DNA of 64,000 bases from Botryosphaeria dothidea (GCA_011503125.2 WWBZ02000007.1:248001-312000); one strand, 5' to 3'; positions 11,004-22,811 are shown, numbered from the stretch's first letter. The notes: generated by a model from the letters alone, not told the origin. Made by a program: numbers and translations.

Positions 11004-12926
11004 CTATACTTTTCCCGCACCACCCAATACCACCTCATCCGCCACACCACTCTTCCCTCCAGGACTCTCCCCCTTCTTCTCCAAAACGCTCCGCCACTCC
11101 AACCCCACCATCCCCAGCACCGCCAGACACGCCAACACCAACCCGATCCGAAACACGCTCCGCAGCGCCTCGTTGTACGCCGCGAGCGCCGTCTCGCGCA
11201 GGCCCGCCGGCAGCCCGGCCAGCAGCGCCGTCGCGCCGCCCTGCGTGACGAGCCTCTCATCGAAGCCCGGCAGGGACGCCAAGCGGCGCACGAGCGCGCC
11301 GGCCCACACGTTCTCGGCGACGGACACGAAGACGGTGGCGCCGAGCAGCTGGGCGAAGAACACGAGCGCGGTGCCGACGGGCACGTCGCGCGCGGGCAGG
11401 ACCGTCTGCGCGGCGAGGTTGGGCGCCTGGAAGGACAGGCCCATGCCGAGGCCGTAGAGGGCCTGGTAGCCGATCCACGCGCTGGACGGCGTCGAGGCGG
11501 ACAGCGTCGTGAGCAGGCCGGCGCCGGCGGCCATGATGCAGGACCCGAGGATGGCGGGGGGCGTGTAGAAGCCGAGTTTGGAGGTGGTGAGGCCGCCGGC
11601 GATGGAGGCGAGGACCATGGCGAGGAGGAGGGGGAGGAGTTGGATGCCGGAGTGGACGGCGGAGGAGCCCTTGATGGATTGGAACCAGATGGGGAGGAAG
11701 TAGACTGCTGGGGGGTCAGTGGGGGAGTGGAGGCTTGTGGGTGGCGGTGGTGTGCGTACCGAAGATGTATTGGGATGCGCCGATGCAGATGGTGGCCCAG
11801 CAGCCGGCGGCGATGCTGCGTTGCTTGAAGATGCGCGGGGGGATAGTTGCGGTCTTGGGGAGGAGGATCTGGATGGCGGCGAAGGCAACGAGCAAGATGC
11901 CCGCGAGAGTCAACAGTGCTATGATACGCCCGGAGCTCCACTGGGAAAAGGTCAGTACACGGGTTCAAAGTCGAGGCCATGCTTCGGGAAACTCACGGCA
12001 TACGTGTTGCCGCCCCACTGGAGTGCCAGCAGGAGACAGACCACGCCAGGGATCAGAGCTGCGGATCCAAGGACATCAAGCTGGGCCAGCTTCTGTGTCC
12101 AGGGAATCTTGGTGGTGTCTCTGTCGGGGACCTTGAGGCAGAGGGCGATGACGGCCATGGCCACGCCTCCGAAGGGCAGGTTGATATAGAAGCACCAGCG
12201 CCACGACAGTTTGGAGGTGAAGACGCCACCAATCAAGGGCCCCACGATCGATGCGATGCCGAACAGGGCACCGAACATGCCTTGCAGTTTCGGGCGCTTC
12301 TCCAGGGGAACAGCATACACCATGCTTACAATCTGGAATAACATATGCGTTAAAAGGCTGGGCGGCCTGAGTGATGGGGGTGGTTGACTTACGCAGCCAG
12401 CGAAGATTCCAGCGGCGCCGACACCGGCAATTGCTCTTCCGACGATGAAGGCTGTCGACGAGGGAGCGGCGCCGCAGACAACGGAGCCCAGCTCGAACAG
12501 CAGGACGCTTGTGAGCATGACGACTTTGACGGAATAGAGAGTGTAAAGCTTTCCAAATAGCAGTTGGAACGAACAGCACGTCAATGTGTACGCGCTTCCG
12601 TACCAGCCGACGTCGGGAAGGGAGTGGAATTCGTCTGTGATTTGAGGGATGGCCTGGCCAGAATTCGTTAGCACGCGTAGCTCAGTGGCCTGAAGGAATG
12701 GAAGGCATACAGTGGAGATGATGAGCCTGTCGAGAGCCACGAGGAAGATGCTCAGAAAGACCGAGACGAGAAGCAGGAAGACCTTGGTGGCCGACTGCGG
12801 CTGGTACGTGTCGTCGATTTGGCGCGCATCAGGTGTGGCTGCGGCATCTTGAGAGCTCTTCCCAGCATGTGTCGTGTCTACATTTGATTTAGTGCTTTGA
12901 GGGGCCTCGGGTCGTCCATGCTCCAT
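11004..12926 (-). CDS. MFS drug:H+ antiporter, 14-TM (DHA14) type
   Basis: Five exons: 12926-12711, 12653-12393, 12332-11997, 11940-11760, 11707-11004, giving 565 residues. All four introns are GT-AG, 52-60 nt. The first two (57 and 60 nt) are multiples of three without stops, so the genomic frame reads through them; splicing is inferred because removal restores family sequence ([26 protein letters not shown]). Visible motifs: a charged soluble N-terminus of about 50 residues, the first TM with [11 protein letters not shown], the antiporter motif C in [10 protein letters not shown], the [10 protein letters not shown] signature and many hydrophobic helices. Location is probably the plasma membrane. 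It exports small molecules such as toxins or metabolites. It lies on the same strand as, and downstream of, a Zn2Cys6 regulator, a common transporter-regulator pairing. Substrate unknown. Confidence 0.92.
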
Positions 12927-13485
12927 GGTGATTATGGTGCTCGCTGCTCCAATCCAACGCAGAAAACTTTCTTGGAACTGTAGATGGAACAGAACAAGAG
13001 GCTGTTCAAGGATGTGTGTAATCAGAATTGTGTCTTAAAAGCCCAACCGTGGACGAAAAAAAAACCCTGGCTTTTAAGTACACGGGGCAGGACTTTGGGA
13101 GCTATTGTCCGTCGGGGTTTACCAGAACCCGAGATGGTTGGTGGGGGCGGATTCTTGCGTCGGGCTTTGTCAAACGTCCGACGCCACTCATTGTTACCCG
13201 AGAGTAGCGGGCCAGCCACGTAGAACACAAGCCACGTTTATGATCGCTTTTCTGAAAGTTGATTGTTGTCATCGCCTCTATCTCTGTGATGAACCAAATA
13301 TTGGAAGTTGTCGTGGTCGGCGCTACCAGGGGTTATTCGGCAGAGAAGGAGACTTCAGCGAACACAATGATTGAAACGAGTTAAATAAATGCAACTATAA
13401 AAGATGATGCGGACGTCTACGAGAATTTCAAGTGTACCATATAGGTGTTAACTCCGCAACTCGCCAGTTTCACCCGCCGCGGTGG
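12927..13485. other. Promoter of the MFS gene and 3' flank of the regulator
   Basis: Intergenic 559 bp with no gene seen. GGGG/CCCC-rich segments occur between about 13080 and 13200. Confidence 0.5.
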
Positions 13486-15745
13486 TCACCCAAAACTCCA
13501 ATCCATGGCAGCCCAGTTCATGAACTGATTCACGCCAGGGTCCAACGGCAACTGTCCAGGCAGGCCGGGGTTAGGAAAGCCGCCAAGTCTCATTCCAGCA
13601 TAGCTGCCTTGCCCTTCCATGCCGTAGAGCAGGCCGTTACTACCGAAGCCACCAAAGCCCATCGGCATCGGCACCGGAACGCCACCCATGTCCACACCCG
13701 TAGCCGTACTGCGTTGCTGCTGTTCCACGTCGCCCTTTTCTTGCGGGCTGAGCGCCATCTGCGCCATCCGTTGCCGGAAGCGGGCCACGATTCTCGGGGG
13801 CGCCGGAGGTTGCCCTGACGCCTGGAGCGCTGCCTCGCGAGGCCCCCACGCCTGCGAGACCATGCCGGCGAAGATCTCGAAGAAGGGGTTCTCATCGGCG
13901 GTCAGAGGGGAGAAGGAGAATCGGGCGTCGTAGTGGGTGCTCATGACCTCCCATGCCTGTTCGGCGTGCTCGCCGACAGGCCGTCTCCTGAGCTCTTGAA
14001 CGATGTGGACGTACGCGGGGAACGGGAAGTAGAACTGAAGGAGCCAGCGGTAGCCCTTGGTCAGGGGTGAGGTCATGATCTTGGTGTCACAGTCCAGCAT
14101 GGTGAGCGCGTAGGAAAGAGAAACGTTGCGCTGCGCCTCCGTCTGAGAAGCGGAATCCTTCGAATAGTGCTCTATGAGGCGGTATCTGGCAAGGAATGAT
14201 CGGGCTGTCCAGATGGTCATGAAATGGAGTGGGTTCTCGGGGTCGCAGAACCGGAGATACTTGTCGCTGATGATCCTCTCTAGGCCGGCTAGCCCATCCT
14301 CCTTTTCAGTATCTTTGGCAATGGGCTTCAGAGCGGGAGTGGTGAAGTCAAGATGAACAGCAGCGTGACGGAGGAACTCGCCGAGCTCACTGCGCACTGC
14401 GGCGAAGAGGGCCTCGGTGCATTTCCCCTGCGCTGGTGGTGACTCCCTCATCTCCGACCAGAGGTCCGAATCGTTCACGTTGAGAGGAAGCCTGCAGTCC
14501 CAGGTTGGCCCTAGAGCTGCGGATCTGTGATTGGCTAGTTCGCCGATGCGGGCGTCGAAGAGGACGAGCGACCACCAAAGCCTACGGCGCATCTCGGCCT
14601 CGAGAGCGGTGCACCTGGAATTTTCTGACTCGTTATCGATGCCCATGCGTTGCGCAATGCGGAGGGCCACGCCAAGCATGGAGGAAAGAGATCGAGGATC
14701 GGTCCTGGCACCAAGCGAGACAAGGTAGAGGAGCAGTGCGGTCAAGCAGTCGCGATCACCGGTTCGTAGAAATCCACAGTTCTGCAGTGCTTGCTCACAG
14801 CCGAACTGATACGCCGTCAAAAGATTTTCCTTTGATGAACTAAAGATGGCTTGGCAGTCATCCTCGGCAAGACTCTGGATAGAGATGCAGTAGATGCTAA
14901 GCATCAGCGCCTCCAAAGTGACGCTAGTGCGAGCAATATTGCTGGCGGCTTCTATAATGCGTCCTTGCAAGCTGGGAGCGTGTGTGACTTTGAGCAGCGG
15001 GTTCACGTTATCCAAATATATCTGCCAGAGGCGGAATATTTGGACCGGCTCGGGGTGCAGAGTGGAGATATCGACCGGGGTCTTGCGTGACTGCAGCAGG
15101 AGGTGGTCCTTGTTCGTGTTCAGTAGATCCCACGCGCTCTTCACCACACCCTCACGCACATCATCCTGCGAGGAATCACTGTCATTGTCGGGATCTCGGA
15201 ACTGTTACCTATCTGTTAGTGACGTGGGGCTTCATCCAGACGCTGGCAGCCGTACCCCTTGGCTCATGGCGTGCCAGAAGTTCCTGGGAGAGTCAGTCAT
15301 CTGGAGAGGGCTTCGTTTCTTGCACATACTTGGCCTCGTATGTTCGTTCGGGCTTGGAGGCGGGCGAGCGAGGCAGCTGCTCTACCACCTCCTCGTCTGA
15401 ATGGCCGGTGTCTTCGATGTTGGGAGACGTGTCCTCCCCAACCGGATCCTGGTGGAGCGGCTCAAATTTAACATTGTTCTGGCGGAGCAGGTCCTCATAT
15501 TTGCTGAGGCGGTCCAGCAGCTCTCGTTCGGGAAACCTGCGCTTTCTTCGGCGCGGATTAAGCGTGGCCGGGACACACGAGACCTTCGACCTGATGCAGT
15601 TGGCACAGGGAAACTTGCGGTTGCACTTGATCTTGCGCTGCTGGCAGAGCACGCACGCAAGCACCCGCTGTACTTTCCGCGATTGGGAGGACGGAGGAGA
15701 CGTGATTGGGCTGCTCTGCTCGGACGCGTGCCATGCCACCGACAT
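13486..15745 (-). CDS. Zn2Cys6 fungal transcription factor
   Basis: Three exons: 15745-15330, 15283-15256 (28-nt micro-exon), 15201-13486, giving 719 residues. Introns of 46 and 54 nt are GT-AG. The start is the first in-frame ATG; the frame upstream opens only with TTG. The zinc cluster has Cys at residues 31, 34, 41, 47, 50 and 57 (C-x2-C-x6-C-x5-C-x2-C-x6-C), followed by a basic linker (RRRKRRFPE) and a short coiled dimerisation segment. After the micro-exon comes a fungal_trans middle homology region (about residues 190-560, with the typical LALLLYLVSLGAR-like helix and RRRLWWSLVLFDAR signature). The C-terminus is Gln/Gly/Pro-rich and may be an activation domain. It probably controls the adjacent MFS transporter, an inference from proximity only. 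Confidence 0.92.
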
Positions 15746-16537
15746 GATTGCATTAAGCACCCCTGTTCTGTGGAATGGAAAGAGTCGTGGGTTGTCTCGG
15801 GGTTTTGTAGTGTCCGACCAACCCTCGGCCACTAATTCCTCCGCCAAGCTATACCCAGACTACTCTTGTGTGACGTAATGGCGCATCCTTCAATGCACGC
15901 GTCCTGCCATCATCCGCTGCTGCCTGGAGTTCAGTAGCGACGCTTGAAAAAACCACAATAGCATAAAGATACTTACAAGAGATAGATAGCTCACATCTTA
16001 AAAAGTACTAGTTACTTCTTAGTCTAATACTCTCGAGCTTTGATTTTGTGAAACAACTACCTTCTAGGAAAGAGATGCTTTATTAGCGAATTGGATGTTA
16101 CAAAGAGGCCCTTATTGGAACCTCACCTACAAACTGCAGTAATAACACAGCTATCTAGCCGTTATTCGAGAATAATGGAGACATTCATCCGAGGCATTCA
16201 TCGACATACAATTGCTTAGACAGACTGATTGTAATTGAGTCAGGAGCTTTCTAGGAGAAATAAGACATGACGATGTCTACCACGGCGAAGTCCAATACAA
16301 GTCCAAGCTCCACAGTTGTCCGCCATCATCAAAACCACACCGGTTCCTATTAATTTCCAGCGAACCCTGGGCATAGGAGGATGAGAAGAACATATCATGT
16401 CCAGAACAATGCCCATAGCAGCGATAATCCGTAAAAACGCCATCCCATCCAACCCACCATGCTCGCCAGAAAATCAAATCACCCTTTCCCCGTAAGCACC
16501 CAAAGTACACAACGAATCCAGATATTTTTCATCCTCT
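15746..16537. other. Intergenic between the regulator and YAF9
   Basis: Upstream region of the minus-strand regulator and 3' flank of the minus-strand YAF9 gene. AT-leaning from about 15950 to 16250; no gene seen. Confidence 0.5.
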
Positions 16538-18319
16538 CTATTTCTTCCTCTTCCCCACATCTAAATCCCCACTCGCGATCAACTCCCTCCTCCGCGCCTC
16601 CACCCTTTCCTTCTTCTTGCTCAGCTCCTCAATCTGCTTGTCCACATCCACCTCCGCCTGCTTGAACAGCCGGATGAACGTCTCCTCCATCTGCTTGCTA
16701 TACGGATTCCGCTCGGTGCCCCTCTCCGGCAGCTCGACACTGCGGTCCTCCTGCCCGGCCGCCTTGCGCTGGGCCGCCGCCTGCGCCGCCGCGGCCGCAG
16801 CCCCCTTCCCCTTGCCCCTGCCCGTCCCCTCGGGCGGCCACTGGCGCTCGTCGTCGGTGAGCGCCGCGTACAGCACCTCGGTGGGCTCGTTGAACTCGAC
16901 GAAATCCAGAATCTCGGCCTTGACGAGGTTGGCGGTGCGCTGGCGCTCGGCATTCTCGGCGGTGCCGTACGGCTCGAGGTAGAGGTAGTGCGAGCGGACG
17001 GCGTGCTTCTCGCCGACGAACGGCTGGAAGTACAAGCGGATCTCGACGGTGAAGCCGCCCCAGCCGGTCTCGCGGACCTCGAAGGGCGGGTTGGCGATCA
17101 CTGTTGAATCCCTCTGTCAGCACCGGCCGAATTCTTTTTAGAGCAAGGGGATGTTCGTACTTCTCTTGTTGTTGGGATATGTCTCGTGCAGGCTGAACTG
17201 CACCTTGTTCAGCCAGGTGCTCATGTCCGGGCCGCCGTCCACGTTCTCGATGTACACGCGCCAGCCCGTCGTGTGGTCGTCCGGGATGCCCGGCGGGCGG
17301 TTCTTCTCGTCCAGCTTCCAGGCCTCGGAGCCGATGCGGAAGGCGCGCGTGATCTTGACGCCCTTGACGCGCTTCTTGTCCGACAGGCCGACCATGGCGG
17401 TGTAGGGCGTGGAGGGCGTGGAATTGAGGGTCGCGGTGCGGCGGTGGCGGTAGGCCGAGGAGGTGTCGATGTGAGGGAGCGACTGGGCGTGCTGGTGGCG
17501 CGCCGGGGTGTGGTGGGTGTTGTGGTGCTGGCTCTGGGAGGCGGCGTGCTGGGCGGTGGTCTTCTTGCGCGCGGAGGAGGAGTGGTCGCTGTCGCGGTGC
17601 GGGAGGGTGGTGGTGGTGGTGGGCGGCTCCGAGGCGGGCGCGCTCCGCTTGCGACTGCTGGCGGTTTGTCCAGTGGATTGTGCGGGCTGGTGGGAGCTCT
17701 TGCGACGGTTGCGCGCGCTCTCTTCTTCGTCGGAGGACCTGGGCTCGGCGAGCGAGACGTTGCGGCTGTGGGTGCGGCGCTTCTGGTTGGCGGGCTCCCA
17801 CACGCCTGGCGCAAAGTCGCCGCGCAGCTCGGCGGGGATGAGCTCGGTGGGGATGCCGTTCTGGCTGGTCGGGGTGCGCGACGGGGTCGGGCGGGCGGAC
17901 GAGTTGCTGCGCTTGTGCTTGGTGGTGGTGTTTGAATTTTCGGGCAGGCCCTGCGAGGCGGAGCCGGGCGTGTTCGCGGCGGAGGGCGATTGGGCGGCGG
18001 GCGTGCCGTGGTTGGAGGCGTGGTGTCTGGCAGCAGGGTCCTGAGCGGGAGCGGGAGCGCTGCTGGCTTGGGCTGGGGCGGCTTGGGCGGCGGCGGCAGC
18101 GGAGGGCTGGGCGGCGGCGCTGGTGGTTGCTTGCGAGGTTGAGGGCTGCGGGAGCGGGCTGTCGGCTACGCCATCATTCCCACCGCGAGAGGGTTCAGCG
18201 ACAGCGCGCGCCGGCTGGTCGGCCGCGGACCTGGCGGGCGCTGGCACGCTGTGCGACGCGGGCGACGCGTGCTGCAGCCTGTCTGGATGCTCGACGCGTT
18301 GTGGTGTTTCCGCGGGCAT
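16538..18319 (-). CDS. YAF9: YEATS-domain protein, Yaf9-like, with long N-terminal extension
   Basis: Two exons, 18319-17161 and 17100-16538, joined across a 60-nt GT-AG intron, 573 residues. The YEATS domain starts near residue 316 (KRVKGVKITRAF) and shows the HxxGWRVYIEN strand, FSLHETYPNN, PPFEVRETGWGGF and the LYLEPYG end that together form the acyl-lysine-binding fold. A coiled-coil tail with basic residues follows. Yaf9 is shared by the SWR1 and NuA4 complexes and reads acylated histone H3. Unusually, about 308 residues of Ala/Pro/Ser/Thr/His-rich sequence precede the domain. The family commonly starts just before the KRVKG segment, here matched by an internal Met at residue 309 (17395). 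Translation could begin at either site. It is divergent from COQ11 with only 134 bp between starts. Confidence 0.88.
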
Positions 18320-18453
18320 GCTTGGCGCCCTTGCAGCTTTCCGATGAGGTCAGGATGCGGCTGCTGCGATCGCGGGTCCAGCGCTCTAGAAAAGTGCGGC
18401 CTACTGCTCTCAGGCCACCGCAATGTGAGCTGAACAACAACACCACGGTCCCA
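18320..18453. promoter_or_regulatory. Divergent promoter between YAF9 and COQ11
   Basis: 134 bp separate the two start codons, so both genes must share this short region or overlap in their 5' UTRs. No TATA box seen. Confidence 0.6.
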
Positions 18454-19717
18454 ATGGCGTCGACTGCAGCTGCGAGGAAGATAGTGGTGTGCGGAGGCAA
18501 TGGCTTCCTTGGTACGTGCTTCGTAGGGGCGCTTTTTAAACCACATCACACATGGCTGCTCCACCGCCGAGACTGACTCCTTGACCTTCCACAGGTTCAC
18601 GCATCTGCAAGGCCGCCGTGCAGCGTGGTTGGACCGTCACTTCCATCAGGCACGTCTCCCCGACCACCTCTCCCTCCTCTCCAACGCAATGCCGCTCCAT
18701 CGCCCTCCTCTCCTGCCCCTCCTCTCTCTCCATCCCTCCCCCATCCCCGCCGCCGGCATGACGTGCCGCTCCCGTCAAGCGCCGCCCAAGCCGCCGGCCT
18801 GACCGACTAATCTCGAACCTCGAAACCCGAACACGCACGAAGGGAAAAAAAAGCTGACACGTCGGCCCGTTCTCTGCTGCAGCCGCTCCGGCGAACCCAC
18901 CTGGTCCAGCGTGTCCGCCTCCGCCGACCGCCCCCCATGGGCCTCGTCCGTCCAATGGCACCGGGCCAACGTCCTCAACCCGGATGAATACCAGCAGCAC
19001 CTCGCCGGCGCCGACGCCGTCGTGCACAGCATGGGCATCCTGCTCGAGGCCGACTACAAGGGCGTGCTGCAGGGCAAGGAGTCGCCGCTCAGCGGCCTGT
19101 CGCGCGCCTTCTCCGCCTCGAAGCAGGGCAGCCAGAACCCGCTAGACCGCAAGCCGGGCGAGGAGCTGACGCCGCAGGAGAAGGACGGCCAGCTGACGTA
19201 CGAGCTGATGAACCGGGATTCCGGTAAGCAAAAGCTTTATCCTCTTCTCTTCCCCGCCGTTGTCGTCGTTGCTAACACGCAATCGCCAACAGCCATCCTC
19301 CTCGCCAAGGAGTCCTCCGCCCACCGCGTCCCCACCTTCGTCTACATCTCGGCCGCCGCCGGCGCGCCCGTCCTGCCCAAGCGCTACATCACGACCAAGC
19401 GCGAGGCCGAGTCGACCATCGCGTCGCAGTTCCCGACGCTGCGCAGCGTCTTCATCCGCGCGCCCTTCATGTGGGACGCGTCGCGCGGCTTCACGCTGCC
19501 CATCGCGGCGGCCGGCGGCGTGGCGTCGCTGGTCAACAGCGCCGTCGGGGGCCGGCTGACGTGGCTGATGGGCGCGGGCGGCGTCAAGCCGCTCAAGGCG
19601 GACCTGGTTGGCGAGGCGGTCGTCGAGGCGGTCGAGGGTGGGGAGGCCAAGGGCCCCGTGGAGGTGCCCGAGATCGAGGCGCTGGCGACGAAGCATTGGC
19701 GGAGGAATATGCTGTAG
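18454..19717 (+). CDS. COQ11: Coq11-like atypical SDR (coenzyme Q biosynthesis)
   Basis: Four exons: 18454-18511, 18595-18649, 18883-19223, 19293-19717, giving 292 residues. The N-terminus carries the Rossmann motif GGNGFLG, spread over exons 1 and 2, followed by SRICKAAV and a VTSISRSG-like turn. This matches the NDUFA9-like atypical short-chain dehydrogenases, of which yeast Coq11 modulates the mitochondrial coenzyme Q synthome. Further landmarks are HSMGILLE, FVYISAAAG and the YITTKREAE helix. Intron 2 (18650-18882, 233 nt) starts with GC instead of GT (ATCAG/GCACGT). No GT donor in the right phase gives the conserved SISRSGE join, while the acceptor CTGCAG and the CTGAC branch are normal. 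Confidence 0.88.
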
Positions 19718-21444
19718 GAATGCAAACATCACTGCCGCTTGTAAGCTTGTGGGTAGCCGTGTAGACTGTACAGGCGTACGGAAAATGGACATCTCTGCTT
19801 TTACTGTGGTTGTTCGGTGCAAGTAGTCTCATTCGCCATCCAGCCAATGATGCAAGAATGAGACAATGATTTGATTGTGACAACGTATTCGAAACATTTA
19901 GCTACATCTACATCAGATCAAGTACGTCAAGTGCAATATCCTGATGCTGTGCTCGACCTCACCTGTCTCCCAGCCCAGCCTCGATGAGCACGCCAAGACC
20001 AACATTCGCCAGCATCCACAACCGCATCATCACAACAAGCAAAAGGCACAAAAGTATCTCAAGTCAATTGAGTTCCTCTGCAAACTATCTAAGCTCAATC
20101 TGCCCTCAGCAATTTTCATGTTTTTCTCATTAGCAACTCGACCGCCGGAGTTCTGGGCCGGGGATGTGGTCGGCTGCTAGGAGTCAAATTTAATCTCTGT
20201 TTGATACCATCATCGGGCGTCACCTTGAGCAGTGAGAAGCATGAAAGCCAAAAAGCTACCTACTTGAAACCTCCCAAGGCGAGGTTTTGGTTGGAAGTTG
20301 TGTACAAGTCAGGCTCGAAACTTCCAGAACGTTGGACAGACAAGGAAAATGAAGTGCAATGCATGGTGCTAGTATATAGTGAAGGAGGAGAGAAAAAAGA
20401 GATATAATACTTACTGTGCCGTGCTGATCAAGGAGTGTGAAGTGGAAAAAAGAACCACAGCGAGTGACTTAAAGGCAGAATTGCCGGTGGCAAGATGCAG
20501 TAGAAAGTTGCCAGTTTGTATATGGTTGTCGCGAGAGCCGTCAAGTCGTTAATGCAAGTGGTGACGAAGTGAAGTTGAAAGAGGCGGTAGCCAATTGGGA
20601 CATGCCGATGCAATCCTGAAGATTGAGTGAAGCGACAATCCAGATGCGACCAAACAGCCAAAGTTGGTAACAGCCGAAGGCAAGAGCAAGGTGGGTGAGG
20701 ATTGCCGAAGATGCAAAAGGTGAAGATATCCAAAGTGAGGCGGGATACGGTGAGGGTTGTCGCGCTCGGAAGGTGGTCAGTAGTAGTATCTGGTCACGAG
20801 TCGAAGAGAGGAAGTGAGGGGAGGAGGGACAAATTTACTGGACCGTGGGTGGAAGAGGAAAAGTGGTGAAGGTATTGTTTGCGCTTTTTCTTTTTGTTAC
20901 AAGTAGGAGCGAAGAACCTGAAAAGTGAGATCTGGCACTGCAAGTGTAGCATCAGCTGGCTCTCTTTGAGTTGTTTGCGGGAGACGACGAGAAAGCAAAG
21001 TATGGTGGCAGGTGGGTAGTGGCAAGAGAGCAGTCGCTAGGAGTACCAGACACTCAAGGGTAAAGTGTAAAGTGTGGTGCAGAAGAAAAGAGGAGATGGT
21101 GGGTGTGAGCCCGGGGCTTTAAGTAGGGCACTCTGCCACTAGCGTCACGAGGCAACAGCAGGCATGTTTTCAAAGAAGGCAGTCGCGGCGGCCGCTGGAA
21201 GCTACCTTTGGCGCGGAACAGTGATTGGAAGTCACTTTTGGCAGCATATGACGGACAATTTGGCCAGTCACCCAGCTTTCAGGACGTTCCTTATGATAAG
21301 TAAACGAGGAAGGTACGCGGTAGGTAGCATACTGACAAACACTTGCAATTCACCACAAAAAGCGTCGACCATGCAGACGGAGATGAAAAGCATGTAATTG
21401 TGCACTATCAAGGCCATCACACTAGTAGTCTAGCAACGCACACT
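19718..21444. other. Gene-free purine-rich stretch
   Basis: 1.7 kb between COQ11 and the RNase gene without a supportable coding region on either strand. 20200-21130 is markedly rich in GA on the + strand (TC on the -). Possibly a long 3' UTR or non-coding transcript; nothing in the sequence decides this. Confidence 0.5.
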
Positions 21445-22289
21445 CTACAACTCGATCTTGGACAGCAGCTTCCTCCCCTCCTTCCCCAGCGGCAAAGTCC
21501 CCTTCCCTCTCGGATTCATCGAATCATCTACATCACTCAAATGTCAGCACACAGCACGATCTCATCCGCCTCTTCCTACCGAAGCATGTTGACTCACCTT
21601 TACACTCCGCAAAACCGTTCTTCTTCTGCCCGTCGTGCGTGATACACGCGCAGTACACGGCGCTGGAGTAGTCCTCGGCGATGCTGCCAATCACGATGCG
21701 GTCGGCACCCGGTCTACCTCCGTCGTACACAGTACCATTCTGAAGGACAGGAAACTCCAAGTACGGAGCCTCGCCGTGGGCAAAGTTGAAGTGCTCGTCT
21801 ACATTGGCGCTCGTCAGTGGCACATACGTCAGGAAGATGTGTGGTGGCTCTAGCGCAGTACGAAGTTGGGCCCGCAAGCCTTAAGACGGCAAGAGCATAC
21901 AACATGCATGGAGGGTAGTATCCATCTGGATGCAGATACTCGGGAGGATTCGGAAGTCCACAGATGCATTCCCGCCGGTACCTTGCGTGTATGTGTTTGC
22001 TGCTCCAATGCTTCCAAACTCGTCCTTAAAGCTAGAAAAAAGAAATAAAGCCACGCACAGTCATTATAAGCATGAGGGTACTTGTCATCGCCTGTCACAG
22101 CATCAGCACTTCCATATCCTACCCAAGACGCAGACCGCGCCACACGACCGAAGTGTTTGGACCCATACCGACAGTCTTGCCGGCCTTGGCAAGGGCGAGA
22201 GCCTGCGTCGCAGCAGCGTCGATGTCGGCCTTGGTGTAGTCCGTGCCGTCGCAGTTGCAGGCGCTGGGCTCGTAGTAGATGGTCGCCAT
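21445..22289 (-). CDS. RNase T1-like guanyl-specific ribonuclease without visible signal peptide
   Basis: Four exons (22289-22169, 22091-22059, 21798-21598, 21527-21445) give 145 residues with all introns GT-AG (77, 260 and 70 nt). The microbial RNase N1/T1 core is complete: YPHAYNDY (substrate Tyr and catalytic His), LEFPVL (catalytic Glu), GGRPGADR (catalytic Arg) and ITHDG (second catalytic His), with Cys pairs around them. Members of this family normally cleave single-stranded RNA after guanosine and are secreted. Here the start ATG is preceded in frame by a TGA 9 nt upstream, and the first residues (MATIYYEPSACNCDG) are not a signal peptide, so the product looks cytosolic or exported by an unconventional route. 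The loops are short, unlike the long loops of ribotoxins. A basic tail of about 25 residues follows the core. Confidence 0.85.
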
Positions 22290-22811
22290 GGTGGATCAGT
22301 TCAGGCAGAAAGTCACAATGCGAGAGACAGAGATGGGCAGCGGTGGACGGGACTAAGCATTTATTTAAGCTTTCTGGCGCAGGTCACCGACATGGATGTA
22401 GATCTCCGTCGACGCATGAATGAGAGCATGCCTATCTACTTGCGGAGAGTGATACGCGTCCGGCGGGGGCACGGCTTGGCTCGTGGTTGGCTGGCGGCGG
22501 TCAAGCGCTGACGTATGCTTCGGACGGTCCCTGCCAAGAGCACGTTCACATGGCGAATGTTACCCTTGCGGATTGGAGCGTGCCGTGCCGTCCGCCTGGC
22601 ACGTCCTGACGTCGCGTGCATACAAGCGCCGCGCGGAAAAGATGAGAAATCCAGCCATCTCTTCCTAGCAAGCACGTGGTCATCGAATGGTGAGTTGAAG
22701 TCAGAATCCAGACGTAAAGGTCGTCAATATCGTTGAATATCAGGATGCTTGTTCCACCTCCGCAATGCATGATATCTATTATTTTTTTTTTTTTACCATT
22801 CGTGAAGAGAA
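22290..22811. other. Promoter of the RNase gene
   Basis: 522 bp with no gene. A T tract of 14 nt lies about 22782-22795, just before the minus-strand SQT1 stop. Confidence 0.5.

Noticed and set aside
10955..11980. 341-codon minus-strand frame over the MFS 3' half
   Set aside because: Pro/Ser/Arg-only shadow of the true frame, caused by high GC; the real exons are in another frame.
17186..18576. Long + strand frames opposite YAF9
   Set aside because: Val/Gly/Arg-rich antisense shadows of a GC-rich gene.
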